Position numbers and translations under genes: made by a program. This document shows positions 1 to 8,984 of a DNA stretch of 64,000 bases, in pieces. The notes beneath the pieces were generated by a model. The model was not told the origin of the DNA, did no database searches, and worked only from the letters and a program-made list of their open reading frames with translations. Numbering within the stretch: the first letter of the stretch is position 1; each line of letters opens with the position of its first letter. Source of the DNA: Tolypothrix sp. NIES-4075. Its GTDB lineage: Bacteria > Cyanobacteriota > Cyanobacteriia > Cyanobacteriales > Nostocaceae. The stretch lies in assembly GCF_002218085.1 (NCBI RefSeq), contig NZ_BDUC01000005.1:62001-126000 (forward strand), given 5' to 3'.

Positions 1-1
1 G

Positions 2-691
2 GTGTTGGGAATGCTTGGTTCTCACCCAATGACGCAGTTAATAAAAGAAGATTTAGAAGCATTAAAAGTAGCGATCGCTGACCTTGACAACAACGCTATT
101 GAACCACCCCCCGTCTCTTCAATTATTGTCACGAAATCTACAGGCGATCGCGCTGTAATTTCGATTAATGCTGTGAAAGCTCAAGCAAACTGCGAATCTA
201 TTCCACCAGATATTTTACAAAATGTCGATATTGTGCTGATAGATGGACATCAAATGAAAGTTGGTAAAGCGATCGCCCAAATTGCTAAATCTGAGAATAT
301 CCCAGTTGTAATTGATGGTGGTAGCTGGAAACCTGGTTTTGAGGAACTTTTACCTTTTGTGGATTACGCGATTTGTTCAGCTAATTTTTATCCTCCTGGT
401 TGCCACACAAGTCAAGAAGTTTTTGCATATCTTAATAAAATTAATATTCCCTACATTGCCATTACCCACGGGGAAAAACCAATAGAATACTTCTGGGATG
501 GGAAAACTCAGACCATCGTTGTACCAAAGATTCAACCTCTTGATACACTAGGAGCCGGAGATATTTTTCACGGTGCTTTCTGTAATTATATTTTACGAGA
601 AAGTTTTGCCGATGCACTTGTACAGGCGGCTAATATCGCTGCTTATTCATGTCAATTTTTTGGTACACGTCGCTGGATGAATTCACACTAA
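2..691 (+). CDS. PfkB-family carbohydrate kinase, 5' end outside window
   Basis: This is the C-terminal part of a ribokinase/PfkB sugar or nucleoside kinase, which moves the ATP gamma-phosphate to a sugar hydroxyl in the cytoplasm. The family signature DTLGAGD lies at residues 181-187 of the visible part, and its last Asp is the catalytic base. A region ending IDGGSWKPGFEELLPFVDYAICS (quoted in pieces: IDGGSWKPG, then VDYAICS) matches the central fold. The N-terminal substrate-binding glycine motif is absent, so the gene begins before the window; the GTG at base 2 is only an in-frame codon. cysQ follows 42 bases later on the same strand and may be co-transcribed. The substrate cannot be read from the sequence. 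Confidence 0.88.
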   Translation: MLGMLGSHPMTQLIKEDLEALKVAIADLDNNAIEPPPVSSIIVTKSTGDRAVISINAVKAQANCESIPPDILQNVDIVLIDGHQMKVGKAIAQIAKSENIPVVIDGGSWKPGFEELLPFVDYAICSANFYPPGCHTSQEVFAYLNKINIPYIAITHGEKPIEYFWDGKTQTIVVPKIQPLDTLGAGDIFHGAFCNYILRESFADALVQAANIAAYSCQFFGTRRWMNSH

Positions 692-733
692 GAATCGTGT
701 ATTTTTACGTAATTATTTATAAAATAGAAATAA

Positions 734-1618
734 ATGAAAGACATACAAGAAATATTAGCGATCGCTTGTTCTGTTGGTTGGGGGGCAGCAGACATACTAC
801 AATCTTATTACCACGGAACTGCAAAAGACTTCGATTTAGAAGTGCAATATAAGCAAAATGAGCCTGTAACTGTTGCAGATGTAGCTGTAAGTCAATATAT
901 TTTAGAGAAGCTACAAGCGAGTTTGGGTAATGAAGATTTTGGTTATATTAGCGAAGAAACTTATAAAGTTCAAGCAGCGCTGACTCAACAATTAGTATGG
1001 ATAATCGATCCTTTAGATGGTACGCGAGATTTTATCCAAAAAACTGGTGAATATGCAGTTCATATCGCTTTAGTGAAAGAAAAACGCCCAATTTTAGCAG
1101 TAGTAGTTGTGCCGGAAGCAGAAAAATTGTATTATGCAATAAAAGGTAGCGGTGCATTTGTAGAAACACGCGATTCTCATTCTGAGAGGCTACGCCAACG
1201 CCAAAGTAAAAAAATACAGGTTTCATCACACGAAAACATACAAGATTTAACTGTAGTTGTCAGTCGCAGTCACCGCAATGAAAGATTAGATTACCTGCTG
1301 CAAAAACTGCCCTTTGCTAATCAAAAAGCTGTTGGTAGTGTCGGTTGCAAAATCGCTACCATCGTTGAACAAAACGCAGATGTTTATATCTCACTTTCTG
1401 GTAAATCTGCACCCAAAGATTGGGATATAGCTGCCCCAGAATTGATTCTCACAGAAGCTGGTGGAAAGTACACCCACTTCGACGGTACACCGTTGCAATA
1501 TAACACAGGTGATATTAATCAGTGGGGTGGTTTGCTAGCAAGCAACGGTCAATTTCATGAAGAACTTTGCCAACAAGCTGAAGCAATTTTAGCAGAATTT
1601 GATAACTTAAAAAAATGA
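734..1618 (+). CDS. cysQ: 3'(2'),5'-bisphosphate nucleotidase, inositol monophosphatase family
   Basis: Mg-dependent phosphatase of the CysQ/IMPase family, expected to hydrolyse 3'-phosphoadenosine 5'-phosphate from sulfate assimilation. The metal-binding signatures are visible: SEE around residues 73-75, DPLDGT at 92-97 and WDIAAPE at 230-236. The length of 294 residues is normal for the family apart from a short arginine-rich insert at about 150-160 (bases 1181-1213), whose DNA resembles the mobile GGCTACGCC-type repeat of this genome. The gene follows the sugar kinase gene closely. The exact substrate (PAP, PAPS or inositol phosphate) is inferred from family membership. Confidence 0.88.
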   Translation: MKDIQEILAIACSVGWGAADILQSYYHGTAKDFDLEVQYKQNEPVTVADVAVSQYILEKLQASLGNEDFGYISEETYKVQAALTQQLVWIIDPLDGTRDFIQKTGEYAVHIALVKEKRPILAVVVVPEAEKLYYAIKGSGAFVETRDSHSERLRQRQSKKIQVSSHENIQDLTVVVSRSHRNERLDYLLQKLPFANQKAVGSVGCKIATIVEQNADVYISLSGKSAPKDWDIAAPELILTEAGGKYTHFDGTPLQYNTGDINQWGGLLASNGQFHEELCQQAEAILAEFDNLKK

Positions 1619-1754
1619 TTGCCATAGCAAATTTTAAATTATTTTACCAACTTTGAGTTCGGTTAATGTGCCAAGACTCGCTTAAGGAATTTGCCTAGGG
1701 ACTTCCAAACATCTTTTAAGATATACAAAATTCATGAAAGAATATAGGATATAT

Positions 1755-2720
1755 ATGTGTGATTTCGGTCATCTGTCAGATAATCGCAAGTTGTTATGCA
1801 AGCAATTCGTTCTCCATAACGAATATTTTCCTTGATAACTTCTCTGGGAATATTTCCTATACCTATTTCATTTCCACCATTTCCAATTATTATAGAGATA
1901 AATTTTGGATTATTAAATAAAAGATGTAAAGCAGCAGTATGAACCGTTATATCTTATCCTTTAATATTGCGGATAATTCCATCGTCAGCAAGACCTGCTC
2001 TTTCAATCGAAATTATATGAGAAACTGGAATTTATAGAGATTCCCATAAATTGAAAATTGAAGCGTTAGCGAAGCGGGACGTGACAACGTTCGTCGCATC
2101 AATTGAGTTATCTGCAACAGGTACAATATCAAAAGGAACATTCGCCGGAACTCCAGCAGCAAAAACGGCAACTTTGACTGAATGAAAACACATAGAATCT
2201 GTGACAATTATGACAGTAATTCCGACGCGATGAAGTCCCGGAGCCAACTGAGCGCAACCTATTAAACCATCAGTTTCAGCTGCGGGTGGATTTCCATAAG
2301 GTATGAAAAAGTCGGTGATAATTGCGACATAAGGTGATGAATGTTCGGCGAGCGATCGCGCTCCTTAGAGAACGAACAGCCAATCAAAAACGCGACAAAA
2401 TCATCACGCCACAATTGTTTAATATCCGTAACTTCCTCTATTAATTCACCGTGACGAAAAACACAGTAGCGAGGTAAATCAGTTCTCAAATCAGATCCAG
2501 GTGCAACCATTCGCGGTTCGGCATCGCCAACCTCAGTCACATCCAGTAAAGGACAAGGTTTGGGGTTGCGCTGACAAAACAGCAGAAAGTCAAATGCGAC
2601 AGACTTTGGTAAAACGACTAAATTTGCTTGCACATATCCAGACGCAAAGCCAGGGGTAGGACTTTTAAATTTACACTGGCGACACAGTTGACGAATTTCT
2701 TTATGTGTGAACGAGTTCAT
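1755..2720 (-). pseudogene. Decayed D-glutamate cyclase-like gene (DUF1445 + DUF4392)
   Basis: Three pieces in different reading frames form one broken gene. From the ATG at 2720, 120 codons read as a DUF1445 putative hydro-lyase (TPGFASGYVQANLVVLPK, then DLRTDLPRYCVFR, WRDDFVAFLIGCSFS). The frame is lost near 2350. A second frame (about 2340-2032) reads as the start of the DUF4392 half (NPPAAETDGLIGCAQL, FAAGVPANVPFDIVPV). A third (about 2030-1755) reads VSHIISIERAGLADDGII, an in-frame stop, then IGNGGNEIGIGNIPREV. The same DUF1445-DUF4392 order occurs in animal D-glutamate cyclase. The C-terminus is missing, and a repeat-like GAAGCGGGACGTGACAAC segment sits near 2065-2100. It cannot make a full protein. 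Confidence 0.8.
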
Positions 2721-3347
2721 GCTTGATCGCAGACTATTGTAATTGTGCCTTAATTTTCAGACTTATATTGTCTCTTGATTTGTTACGTGCATTTTTGTTT
2801 TCAGGTAGTCAAAAAATCTATTTAAATTTGCTGATATTTTTCTAAAATATACTACAAAATACGGATTTTTGTGACCTATATAAAAGTGTTGAAATGGAAA
2901 GTAAAATCAATGAAGCTGAGTATCATCAATACCAAGACTTACGCAATAAGTTTCTGCAATTATTAATTTTGTAAAAACTATTTTATGATTTATCTAAATG
3001 ATAAGAATACTGATGAGTCGAAGCCATAAAGCTGAGAGAGTAAATTCACTGGCAATAAGGTAAGAATTAGTTAGTTTTTGGTTTGATGCGATCGCTTTTT
3101 AGTTTCAAAATAAAGACAAAAGGCGATGTTTCCTACATGCTCCAAAATCTTACAGGAAGCGGCTTTCAGTAAAGTAAGAGTCTAGGTCTTTTACATATTT
3201 ATACAAAGTTTACAAACGATGTCTATATTGAACTTTGTGCTATACTAGTGCATATAAGGATTATTTTCGGTTGGGAATTCGTTTTAAAGTTTTAAAAGGT
3301 CTCTCCGAATCTAACTCTCTACATTTTCTGCTTTGGGAGACAGCTAA
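2721..3347. other. Intergenic region upstream of rbp
   Basis: The region is AT-rich with no convincing gene. An open frame of 26 codons at 2893-2973 begins MESKINEAEYHQ and is either a fragment or chance. The roughly 100 bases before rbp hold a TATACT hexamer at 3241-3246 without a well-spaced -35. This would leave a leader of roughly 95 bases, as is common for cyanobacterial cold-induced RRM genes. The promoter call is weak. Confidence 0.4.
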
Positions 3348-3653
3348 ATGTCAATTTACGTAGGCAACTTATCCTATCAGGTAACTGAAGAAGATCTTAA
3401 GCTTGCCTTTGCAGAATACGGAACTGTTAATCGAGTTCAGTTACCCACAGATCGCGAAACCGGTCGTCCTCGTGGCTTTGGATTCGTAGAAATGGAAACA
3501 GACGCACAAGAGACAGCCGCAATTGAAGCACTTGATGGCGCTGAATGGATGGGACGCGATCTCAAGGTAAACAAGGCTAAACCCCGCGAAGAGAGAAGTT
3601 CTTCCCGTGGTAGCTGGGGAAATAATACCCGTGGTGGTAATCGCCGCTATTAA
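3348..3653 (+). CDS. rbp: RRM-type RNA-binding protein (Rbp family)
   Basis: Small single-RRM protein of the cyanobacterial Rbp family, related to plant glycine-rich RNA-binding proteins. RNP2 is IYVGNL at residues 3-8 and RNP1 is RGFGFVEM at 42-49. A short Ser/Arg/Gly tail (about 83-101) follows, so it belongs to the type with a glycine-rich C-terminus. A GGGAGA ribosome site lies just before the ATG. rpsU follows downstream on the same strand, an arrangement known from Anabaena rbpA genes. In that family these genes are induced by cold; cold regulation here is inferred from the family and the long leader. Confidence 0.95.
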   Translation: MSIYVGNLSYQVTEEDLKLAFAEYGTVNRVQLPTDRETGRPRGFGFVEMETDAQETAAIEALDGAEWMGRDLKVNKAKPREERSSSRGSWGNNTRGGNRRY

Positions 3654-3686
3654 GTCATTAAGTTAAAAATTTAAAATTTTAGAGTA

Positions 3687-3727
3687 TCCAGCAGATAAAG
3701 GCAAATGCTTGACTCTGCTGGAATATT
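3687..3727 (+). terminator. Stem-loop between rbp and rpsU
   Basis: TCCAGCAGA (3687-3695) pairs with TCTGCTGGA (3714-3722) around an 18-base loop and is followed by a T-rich stretch. This looks like a terminator or attenuator that would let rbp and rpsU be expressed at different levels. Confidence 0.6.
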
Positions 3728-3778
3728 TTATTTGTGCTATAACTTGCAACTATTGATTCACAGATAGGAGGAATAAAG

Positions 3779-3973
3779 ATGACGCAAGTAGTCTTAGGAG
3801 AAAACGAAGGAATTGAATCAGCTTTGCGAAGATTTAAGCGGGAAGTTTCTAAAGCAGGAATTTTCCAAGATATGCGAAAGAAGCGTCACTTTGAGACACC
3901 GTTAGAGAAAGAAAAGCGTAAAGCGATCGCAAGACACAAGCAACGTCGCAGACAACGTTCTCGCTTTAGGTAA
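3779..3973 (+). CDS. rpsU: 30S ribosomal protein S21
   Basis: Small basic ribosomal protein bS21 of the 30S platform near the anti-Shine-Dalgarno end of 16S rRNA. Its 64 residues carry the family pattern: an acidic start, ALRRFKREVSKAGI at about 16-29, then a strongly basic C-terminus rich in Arg and Lys. A textbook AGGAGG sits at 3766-3771, eight bases from the ATG, and fixes the start. Linkage behind an RRM gene is conserved in heterocystous cyanobacteria. Confidence 0.96.
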   Translation: MTQVVLGENEGIESALRRFKREVSKAGIFQDMRKKRHFETPLEKEKRKAIARHKQRRRQRSRFR

Positions 3974-4323
3974 GAAGGAAAAGGTAAATAAGTGCATTTG
4001 GGAAATAAAACCAGCATCTCTTCATTACCCAATTAAAACGTTCTTTCTGGCAACTCTCCCTTCCGTAAAGTGTGAATACTCTTCATTGGGCGGAAATGCC
4101 AAATTACAGGCGCTGGTTAAATTATTTTACCAGATTTACCTTGCTTCAAGAGGGCGCTAGCAAGTATAGCTAACCCTCTTATCTGATAAGTAGAATCATT
4201 TTAATATTTAATGAGTTTTTATAGGCGATCGCTTTGTAATTACCTCTTTTCGTTTTGGGCGATCGCTTAATTTTTGATTGTATAAATACCATAACCCTCG
4301 TAGAGACGTTCCGGACGGATCAG
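3974..4323. other. Intergenic region after rpsU
   Basis: No gene seen. It holds two HIP1-type GCGATCGC sites near 4225 and 4259. At about 4302-4313 there is a half copy of the GTAGAGACGTTCC palindromic repeat that recurs in this window. Confidence 0.5.
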
Positions 4324-4511
4324 TTAAGTTTCATCTTTATAAACCTTGCTACGATGTCCGACATCTACAATTTTTACTAATAAAATATCATCGAAAATAT
4401 CGTATATAACGCGATAGTCGCCTACTCTAATTCGATATGTGTTTTCTTCACCCTGTAACTTTTTTTTTAACATCTTTTAGATTTGTTTTTATAAAATCAG
4501 CTAGATTAAGA
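4324..4511 (-). pseudogene. ParE/RelE-type toxin remnant
   Basis: The minus strand reads LQGEENTYRIRVGDYRVIYD, then IFDDILLVKIVDVGHR, then SKVYKDET and a stop at 4324. This is the conserved C-terminal half of ParE/RelE-superfamily toxins. The preceding piece (LADFIKTNLKDVKKK) lies in another frame, the switch falling in a nine-A run at about 4459-4467. The N-terminal half and any antitoxin are missing. It abuts the truncated LeuA-like gene, so a rearrangement may have joined the two. Confidence 0.72.
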
Positions 4512-4525
4512 TAACTAACATTTGT

Positions 4526-5344
4526 CTAAATTATGCAAGTTATAGCAGAAACTAACTCTGAGGCTTTACTCATTAATGTAGTGTCAATATCAACTTGATA
4601 ATTCCCCTGTTGTAAAACCCCCATCACAACTTCTTCTAAATCTGCATTTCCCTTTCTCGCACCCAAACCATTAATTGCACATTCAATTTGCCTGACGCCA
4701 CAATTTAAGGCAATCAGGGAATTATTCACTGCCAAGCCTAAATCATCATGACAGTGAACTGAAACCACAGCTTGATTAATATTTGGCACGCGATTAAAAA
4801 TCATTTGCAGAAGTTGCGAAAATTCTGATGGTGATGCCAAACCTAAAGTATCAGGAATATTAATTGTAGTAGCACCGCTTTTGATTGCAGTTTCAATAGC
4901 TTGACACAAAAAATCCGGCTCACTTCTTGGAGCATCAAACGCGCTCCATTCAATATCATCGCAGTAATTTCGTGCTAAAGATACACTATCTTTAATTGTT
5001 GCTAATACTTGCTCTGCACTGGTTGATTGATTCTTAATATTTACCAAACTATAAGTATGAATTCTGCCTCTTTTGGCTGGTTTAATCGCTTCAGCAAGAG
5101 TGATTATTTCATCTTCATTTGCGCTTGCTAATCCGCAAATAATAGAGTTTTTAATTATTTGGGAAATTTGGAAAACTTCCTGAAAATCTTTTTGATAAGT
5201 CCCTGGATAACCAACTTCAATAATATCTATTCCCATGTTTTCCAACAGTTGGGAAATGCTGATTTTTTGTTGCAAATTCATTTTGACACCAGGAGTAAGT
5301 TCTCCATCACGCATGGTGGTGTCAAAAATTAGCACTTTAGTCAT
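4526..5344 (-). CDS. LeuA/homocitrate-synthase-like protein, truncated
   Basis: DRE-TIM metallolyase (HMGL-like) related to 2-isopropylmalate synthase, which condenses an acyl-CoA with a 2-oxo acid. Visible motifs are FDTTMRDGE at residues 7-15 (metal and catalytic site), the NIPDTLG strand, and HCHDDLGLAVNNS with GARKGNADLEE, the metal-binding His region. The protein is 272 residues, against about 380 for homocitrate synthase and over 500 for LeuA. It stops just after the TIM barrel (SELVSAITCII), so the C-terminal helical and regulatory domains are absent. A decayed toxin gene begins right after the stop. It could be a dead fragment or a barrel-only paralogue; the usual DGEQ motif is DGEL here. 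Confidence 0.7.
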   Translation of the reverse strand: MTKVLIFDTTMRDGELTPGVKMNLQQKISISQLLENMGIDIIEVGYPGTYQKDFQEVFQISQIIKNSIICGLASANEDEIITLAEAIKPAKRGRIHTYSLVNIKNQSTSAEQVLATIKDSVSLARNYCDDIEWSAFDAPRSEPDFLCQAIETAIKSGATTINIPDTLGLASPSEFSQLLQMIFNRVPNINQAVVSVHCHDDLGLAVNNSLIALNCGVRQIECAINGLGARKGNADLEEVVMGVLQQGNYQVDIDTTLMSKASELVSAITCII

Positions 5345-5346
5345 AA

Positions 5347-5405
5347 GTTGTTAGTAGTGGGCACAAAGCGTGCCCTTCCTAAGCGTTTCAACGCTTACTA
5401 CGAGT
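5347..5405. repeat. Double-hairpin interspersed repeat
   Basis: GGGCAC-AAAGC-GTGCCC is followed by AGCGTTTCAACGCT, flanked by GTAGT and ACTAC. It is the same two-hairpin element found three times in tandem at 62313-62486, here in the opposite orientation. Confidence 0.75.
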
Positions 5406-5426
5406 AATGTGAATTGGGCACTCATT

Positions 5427-7487
5427 TTAATTTGCTGCTGATTGCGCTTCTTGATAAATTATTTCTTGAAACTGAATTACGTCTTTTTGTGGATCGGCGT
5501 GGCTCACTTTCACTAATATCTGTTCGCCTAAATTAACCGATCGCTTAAAAGACATGGGCAATTGCAAGCCTAAATCTTCTAAAAGAATTAATGCTAAATT
5601 GCTATCTTCTCTCAACCACATCAAAACGGTAACTTGCCAAACTTGCTGTGGATGACGCCGCAAATACTCTAAAGCCCAATATCTATTAGTTTGCCTTTCC
5701 ACCATCGTTAATTCTTGGGTGATGGCAGTCACTGTCATCATCACTTCTTTGAGTTGATCTGCTGTGAAAGGCAGAACTTCACCGCGCAAGTGTGCTTTTA
5801 GCTGAAAGTGGGTGAGTAAGTCGCTGTAACGACGGATGGGAGAAGTCGCTTGAGTGTACGTATCTAATCCCAAACCAGCATGACGCAGCGGGTTGATGCT
5901 CATTTCACTTTTCGGCATACAACGACGCATAGCGCAAGCGCGGACAAATCCGGCTGGTAGCAGTAGCAATTCTTCGTCGGGGGGCAATTCCGGCTGTGGC
6001 TGACCGCGAAAAGGCAGGGGAATGTTATTAGTTTTACCGTAGTGAGCCGCAACTTCACCGGCAAGAATCATCATTTCGGCTACGAGTTGGCGCGATTTGG
6101 AGTCATCTAATATGTCAATGCTGATTTCGTCGTTTTTGACTTTAATCATCGCTTCCGGCATGTTGATGCTGATTGCTCCTTGAGCATAGCGCCATTGTTT
6201 GCGTCTACTTGCTCCGTTGGCGATCGCTTCGATTTCTGGTTCAGCTTCTACGCCCAACTCAAGCATTTCATCGACATCTTCGTATGTCAGGCGATATGTG
6301 GGTTTAATTAAACTCGCATGTATGCTATAATCTTCTACTGCCCCAGCTTGATTTAAAATTATCCCAAAGCTGAGAGCGCAACACACCTTACCCTGAATTA
6401 AGCTCATGGGTCCGGTTGCTAATAACTCTGGGAACATGGGAATCATTCCCGTGGGCAAATAAACTGTACTACCGCGCTTTCTCGCTTCTAAGTCTAATTC
6501 ATCTTCTGGCTCTAACCAGCGTGTGGGATCGGCGATATGTACCCACCAGCGTTCCCGTCCATCTGAAAGTCTTTCCCAACTCAGACCATCGTCTATTTCA
6601 GTGGTGCTTTCATCATCTATTGTGTAGACTTTCAAATGTGTGAGATCTAGGCGATCGCGATCTAAGTCAGCCGGCGGAAAATCCAAACGCTGTTGCGCCA
6701 CTTCTAATACCTTGCTAGGAAACTGAACCGGAATTGACGAACGACGTAGGAATAAGTTCTCATGAGGACTCCAGCAACCCAAATCAATCAATAGTTGAAA
6801 GGCTCCTTGGGGGGTAGCAGGACGCCCTAGCATCGTCATGGTTTCCAATACTGGAGCAGGAGGGGGATATGCGCGAGCCACAGTGTCATAATTTACACCC
6901 CCACGCACAATATCCGCAAGTAGAGCCGCATATTTTTCTACTGCTTCTATTCTATGGCGATCGTGCCGCCCCCACTCTACCGATTCACCTTTGAGCGCTT
7001 GTTCTACACGCTCTAAAAATTCCTGGTGTCCCTTCGCTCTGAGTGCTTCTACTTCTAACTGGTGTTTGCGTTCTGCAACAGCCGCAGCGCTTCTAGGTTC
7101 GTAAGCTTCTCCCTTTTGCTTGAAATACATTTTATCGTCTGATAACAAGCAATGAGCGGCGTAACACAAAGTCGGATCTGAATCGGAAAATAGCAAATTC
7201 GCCATTTCCTTAGGAGTGACTGTTTCTCCATCTTCAACCAGTAATTCCCAAGCGATCTCCAAGCTTGATGGATCTAAGTAATCCTTAACTTGTTCTTGAA
7301 AGCTTTTAATTTCTGTGGGCTTGTAGGTTTGCCCACTTACTGTGTAGGTGATTTGTCTTGGCGCGAGGCTGTGTGACTGACTACGTTCATCTATCACAAA
7401 CCAACGGGTTTTGCCGTCTGGTTTTTCTACTACACCCAGACGGCGATCGCCTTGAACTCTAAATTCAACTAGCGTCCCCTTCTCCAC
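5427..7487 (-). CDS. rnb: Ribonuclease II/R family exoribonuclease
   Basis: Hydrolytic 3'-5' exoribonuclease for mRNA and rRNA turnover. The catalytic RNB domain is clear: TIDDESTTEIDDGLSW with the metal-binding Asp cluster, HIADPTRWLEP, GSTVYLPTGMIPMFP, and the C-terminal YTQATSPIRRYSDLLTH signature. The N-terminal part has a small-barrel domain (MEKGTLVEFRVQGDRRLG). The 686 residues match cyanobacterial RNase II-type enzymes. Translation starts at GTG. The gene lies 124 bases downstream of rpsR on the same strand, so ribosomal proteins and RNase may share transcripts. RNase R naming is an alternative; both belong to the RNB family. Confidence 0.92.
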   Translation of the reverse strand: MEKGTLVEFRVQGDRRLGVVEKPDGKTRWFVIDERSQSHSLAPRQITYTVSGQTYKPTEIKSFQEQVKDYLDPSSLEIAWELLVEDGETVTPKEMANLLFSDSDPTLCYAAHCLLSDDKMYFKQKGEAYEPRSAAAVAERKHQLEVEALRAKGHQEFLERVEQALKGESVEWGRHDRHRIEAVEKYAALLADIVRGGVNYDTVARAYPPPAPVLETMTMLGRPATPQGAFQLLIDLGCWSPHENLFLRRSSIPVQFPSKVLEVAQQRLDFPPADLDRDRLDLTHLKVYTIDDESTTEIDDGLSWERLSDGRERWWVHIADPTRWLEPEDELDLEARKRGSTVYLPTGMIPMFPELLATGPMSLIQGKVCCALSFGIILNQAGAVEDYSIHASLIKPTYRLTYEDVDEMLELGVEAEPEIEAIANGASRRKQWRYAQGAISINMPEAMIKVKNDEISIDILDDSKSRQLVAEMMILAGEVAAHYGKTNNIPLPFRGQPQPELPPDEELLLLPAGFVRACAMRRCMPKSEMSINPLRHAGLGLDTYTQATSPIRRYSDLLTHFQLKAHLRGEVLPFTADQLKEVMMTVTAITQELTMVERQTNRYWALEYLRRHPQQVWQVTVLMWLREDSNLALILLEDLGLQLPMSFKRSVNLGEQILVKVSHADPQKDVIQFQEIIYQEAQSAAN

Positions 7488-7568
7488 AATCGCATCTTAT
7501 TAGTGAATAATTTAAATAGTTAGGAGTTAGGAAAAAAGTTAGGAGTAAAAAGTAAGGAGTTAATAAAA

Positions 7569-7608
7569 AACTCATAACTCATAACTCATAACTCATAACT
7601 CATAACTC
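7569..7608. repeat. Heptamer tandem repeat (AACTCAT)
   Basis: Five perfect copies of AACTCAT plus a partial one lie between rpsR and the RNase gene, next to several TAGGAGTTA-like words at 7520-7560. Such short tandemly repeated repetitive (STRR) sequences are typical of heterocystous cyanobacteria. Confidence 0.9.
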
Positions 7609-7611
7609 TTT

Positions 7612-7827
7612 TTAGCCTTCGGCATTGATGAAAGGCATCAATGCCACAATCCGGGAGCGTTTGATCGCTAATGTTAATTCTCGCTGTTGCTGAGAAGTCA
7701 GTCCGGTAATCCGACGTGGAAGTATCTTACCTCGCTCGGTGACGAACTTACGCAACAAATCGACATCTTTATAATCGATTGGTTCTCCAGGCTTAATCGG
7801 AGACAGACGACGACGGAAATAACTCAT
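7612..7827 (-). CDS. rpsR: 30S ribosomal protein S18
   Basis: bS18 of the small subunit platform, 71 residues. Recognised by the family core YKDVDLLRKFVTERGKI at about 19-35 and the following RRITGLTSQQQRELTLAIKR. It begins three bases after the stop of rpmG, so the two are translated from one message. This rpmG-rpsR pairing is usual in cyanobacteria and plastids. Confidence 0.97.
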   Translation of the reverse strand: MSYFRRRLSPIKPGEPIDYKDVDLLRKFVTERGKILPRRITGLTSQQQRELTLAIKRSRIVALMPFINAEG

Positions 7828-7830
7828 GTT

Positions 7831-8025
7831 TTACTTGATTTCCTTATGAACGGTATGTTTGTTGCAGTGGGTGCAGAACTTGCTCAGTTCTAGCCGATTG
7901 GTTGTGTTGCGACGGTTCTTAGTACTGGTATAACGTGAAACACCAGGAGAACGTTTATCTGGATTTGACCGACACTCAGTACACTCTAGGGTCACAATTA
8001 TGCGAGCACCTTTACTTTTAGCCAT
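7831..8025 (-). CDS. rpmG: 50S ribosomal protein L33
   Basis: bL33, 64 residues, with the zinc-ribbon type cysteines kept: TLECTEC near residues 12-18 and FCTHCNKH near 50-57. The motif YTSTKNRRNT in the middle is diagnostic. It is first of the rpmG-rpsR pair, with the RNase II gene further downstream. Confidence 0.97.
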   Translation of the reverse strand: MAKSKGARIIVTLECTECRSNPDKRSPGVSRYTSTKNRRNTTNRLELSKFCTHCNKHTVHKEIK

Positions 8026-8068
8026 AATCTTACAAACAGTAAAGCCTGAAGAGAATTAACACAAATTA

Positions 8069-8626
8069 CTATTTTCTCACATTACGTCGTGTCTTTTCAA
8101 CTAATCGCTTGATTTTTATATCCAGCGAATAGCCTCGACGCGACGAAACTATCATAGTACCAGATACGCGATCGTGCAAAGCCTGCCGCATCTGGGTATC
8201 GGATAACGCAGCCCCACAGTCTATTGCCAGGGGAATCACTAGCACTATAGCAGTCGGGTTTCTAATAATGTTGCCGAGGGCAATTGATATTAAAAGCGCA
8301 CCAAAACAGATTATAGCTTCTCTTTTGAGAAGAGACTGCAAATCTGGAATTCTGCCTACTACTTGTCCATCTTGGACTTCTAGCAGCTTCATGTCGAAAG
8401 CCCAACGTCCCAAACTCTGCCCCTGATTGTTGTACACTACCACCACTCGCGTTATTCCCCAAGCGATCGCAAAAACTAGTATTTGCACAACTTGAATGCC
8501 AATTTCCCCGCTACCGAATACCGAACTGAGTAACCAGACACCAAAGAAATCAGTTGCGAATGCCATAGCGCGTCGCCCAATATCAACTTTGGGATAATGT
8601 TTTTGGGGTACTCGGTCGATAGTCAT
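8069..8626 (-). CDS. RDD family membrane protein
   Basis: Small integral membrane protein of the RDD family. The name-giving pattern is seen as RRAMAFATDF near residue 18 and the second RDD element QGQSLGRWAFDMKLL near 69-83. Hydrophobic segments lie at about 25-60 and 105-135, and a basic C-terminal tail (KIKRLVEKTRRNVRK) is probably cytoplasmic. Some RDD proteins take part in ion or osmolyte transport; the substrate here is unknown. It sits 43 bases upstream of rpmG on the same strand and may share that operon. Confidence 0.85.
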   Translation of the reverse strand: MTIDRVPQKHYPKVDIGRRAMAFATDFFGVWLLSSVFGSGEIGIQVVQILVFAIAWGITRVVVVYNNQGQSLGRWAFDMKLLEVQDGQVVGRIPDLQSLLKREAIICFGALLISIALGNIIRNPTAIVLVIPLAIDCGAALSDTQMRQALHDRVSGTMIVSSRRGYSLDIKIKRLVEKTRRNVRK

Positions 8627-8984
8627 AAAAAGAAATATTTATATAAGGGTTGGGATATGGTGCAAGTGTGTTAGCTTTACTTCAATATTAAGGCTTTTGT
8701 CATTACCAACATTTTTCCTATTGTTATATTGTCGTCAAATACCTAACTTGCCTTCGATTCTCGCTTCTCTTTGCCCAGACGTTGTAACATAATTAAATAA
8801 TTTCTCATGCGTGAATGCGTGAATTTCCTTAATTTGGGATTTTAGTTTAAATTGGAGCCTTGCGTGTCAAGCTTCTTAATTGATTAATGGAGGTATAAAA
8901 AAGCAATAGCTAATTATTCAAGAAGAATGCGTTTACGTATGGTGTCTTCAATACGTGAATGCGTGAATGCGTCAAATGACAACT
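8627..8984. other. Intergenic region with GCGTGAAT repeats
   Basis: No gene. The octamer GCGTGAAT is doubled at 8809-8824, and a similar CGTGAATGCGTGAATGCGT run occurs at 8954-8972. The two clusters bracket about 130 bases of AT-rich sequence. No terminator or promoter could be fixed. Confidence 0.55.

Noticed and set aside
4526..5344. Homocitrate synthase NifV
   Set aside because: Too short and no nif gene adjoins; the remaining barrel is LeuA-like without features that fix NifV.
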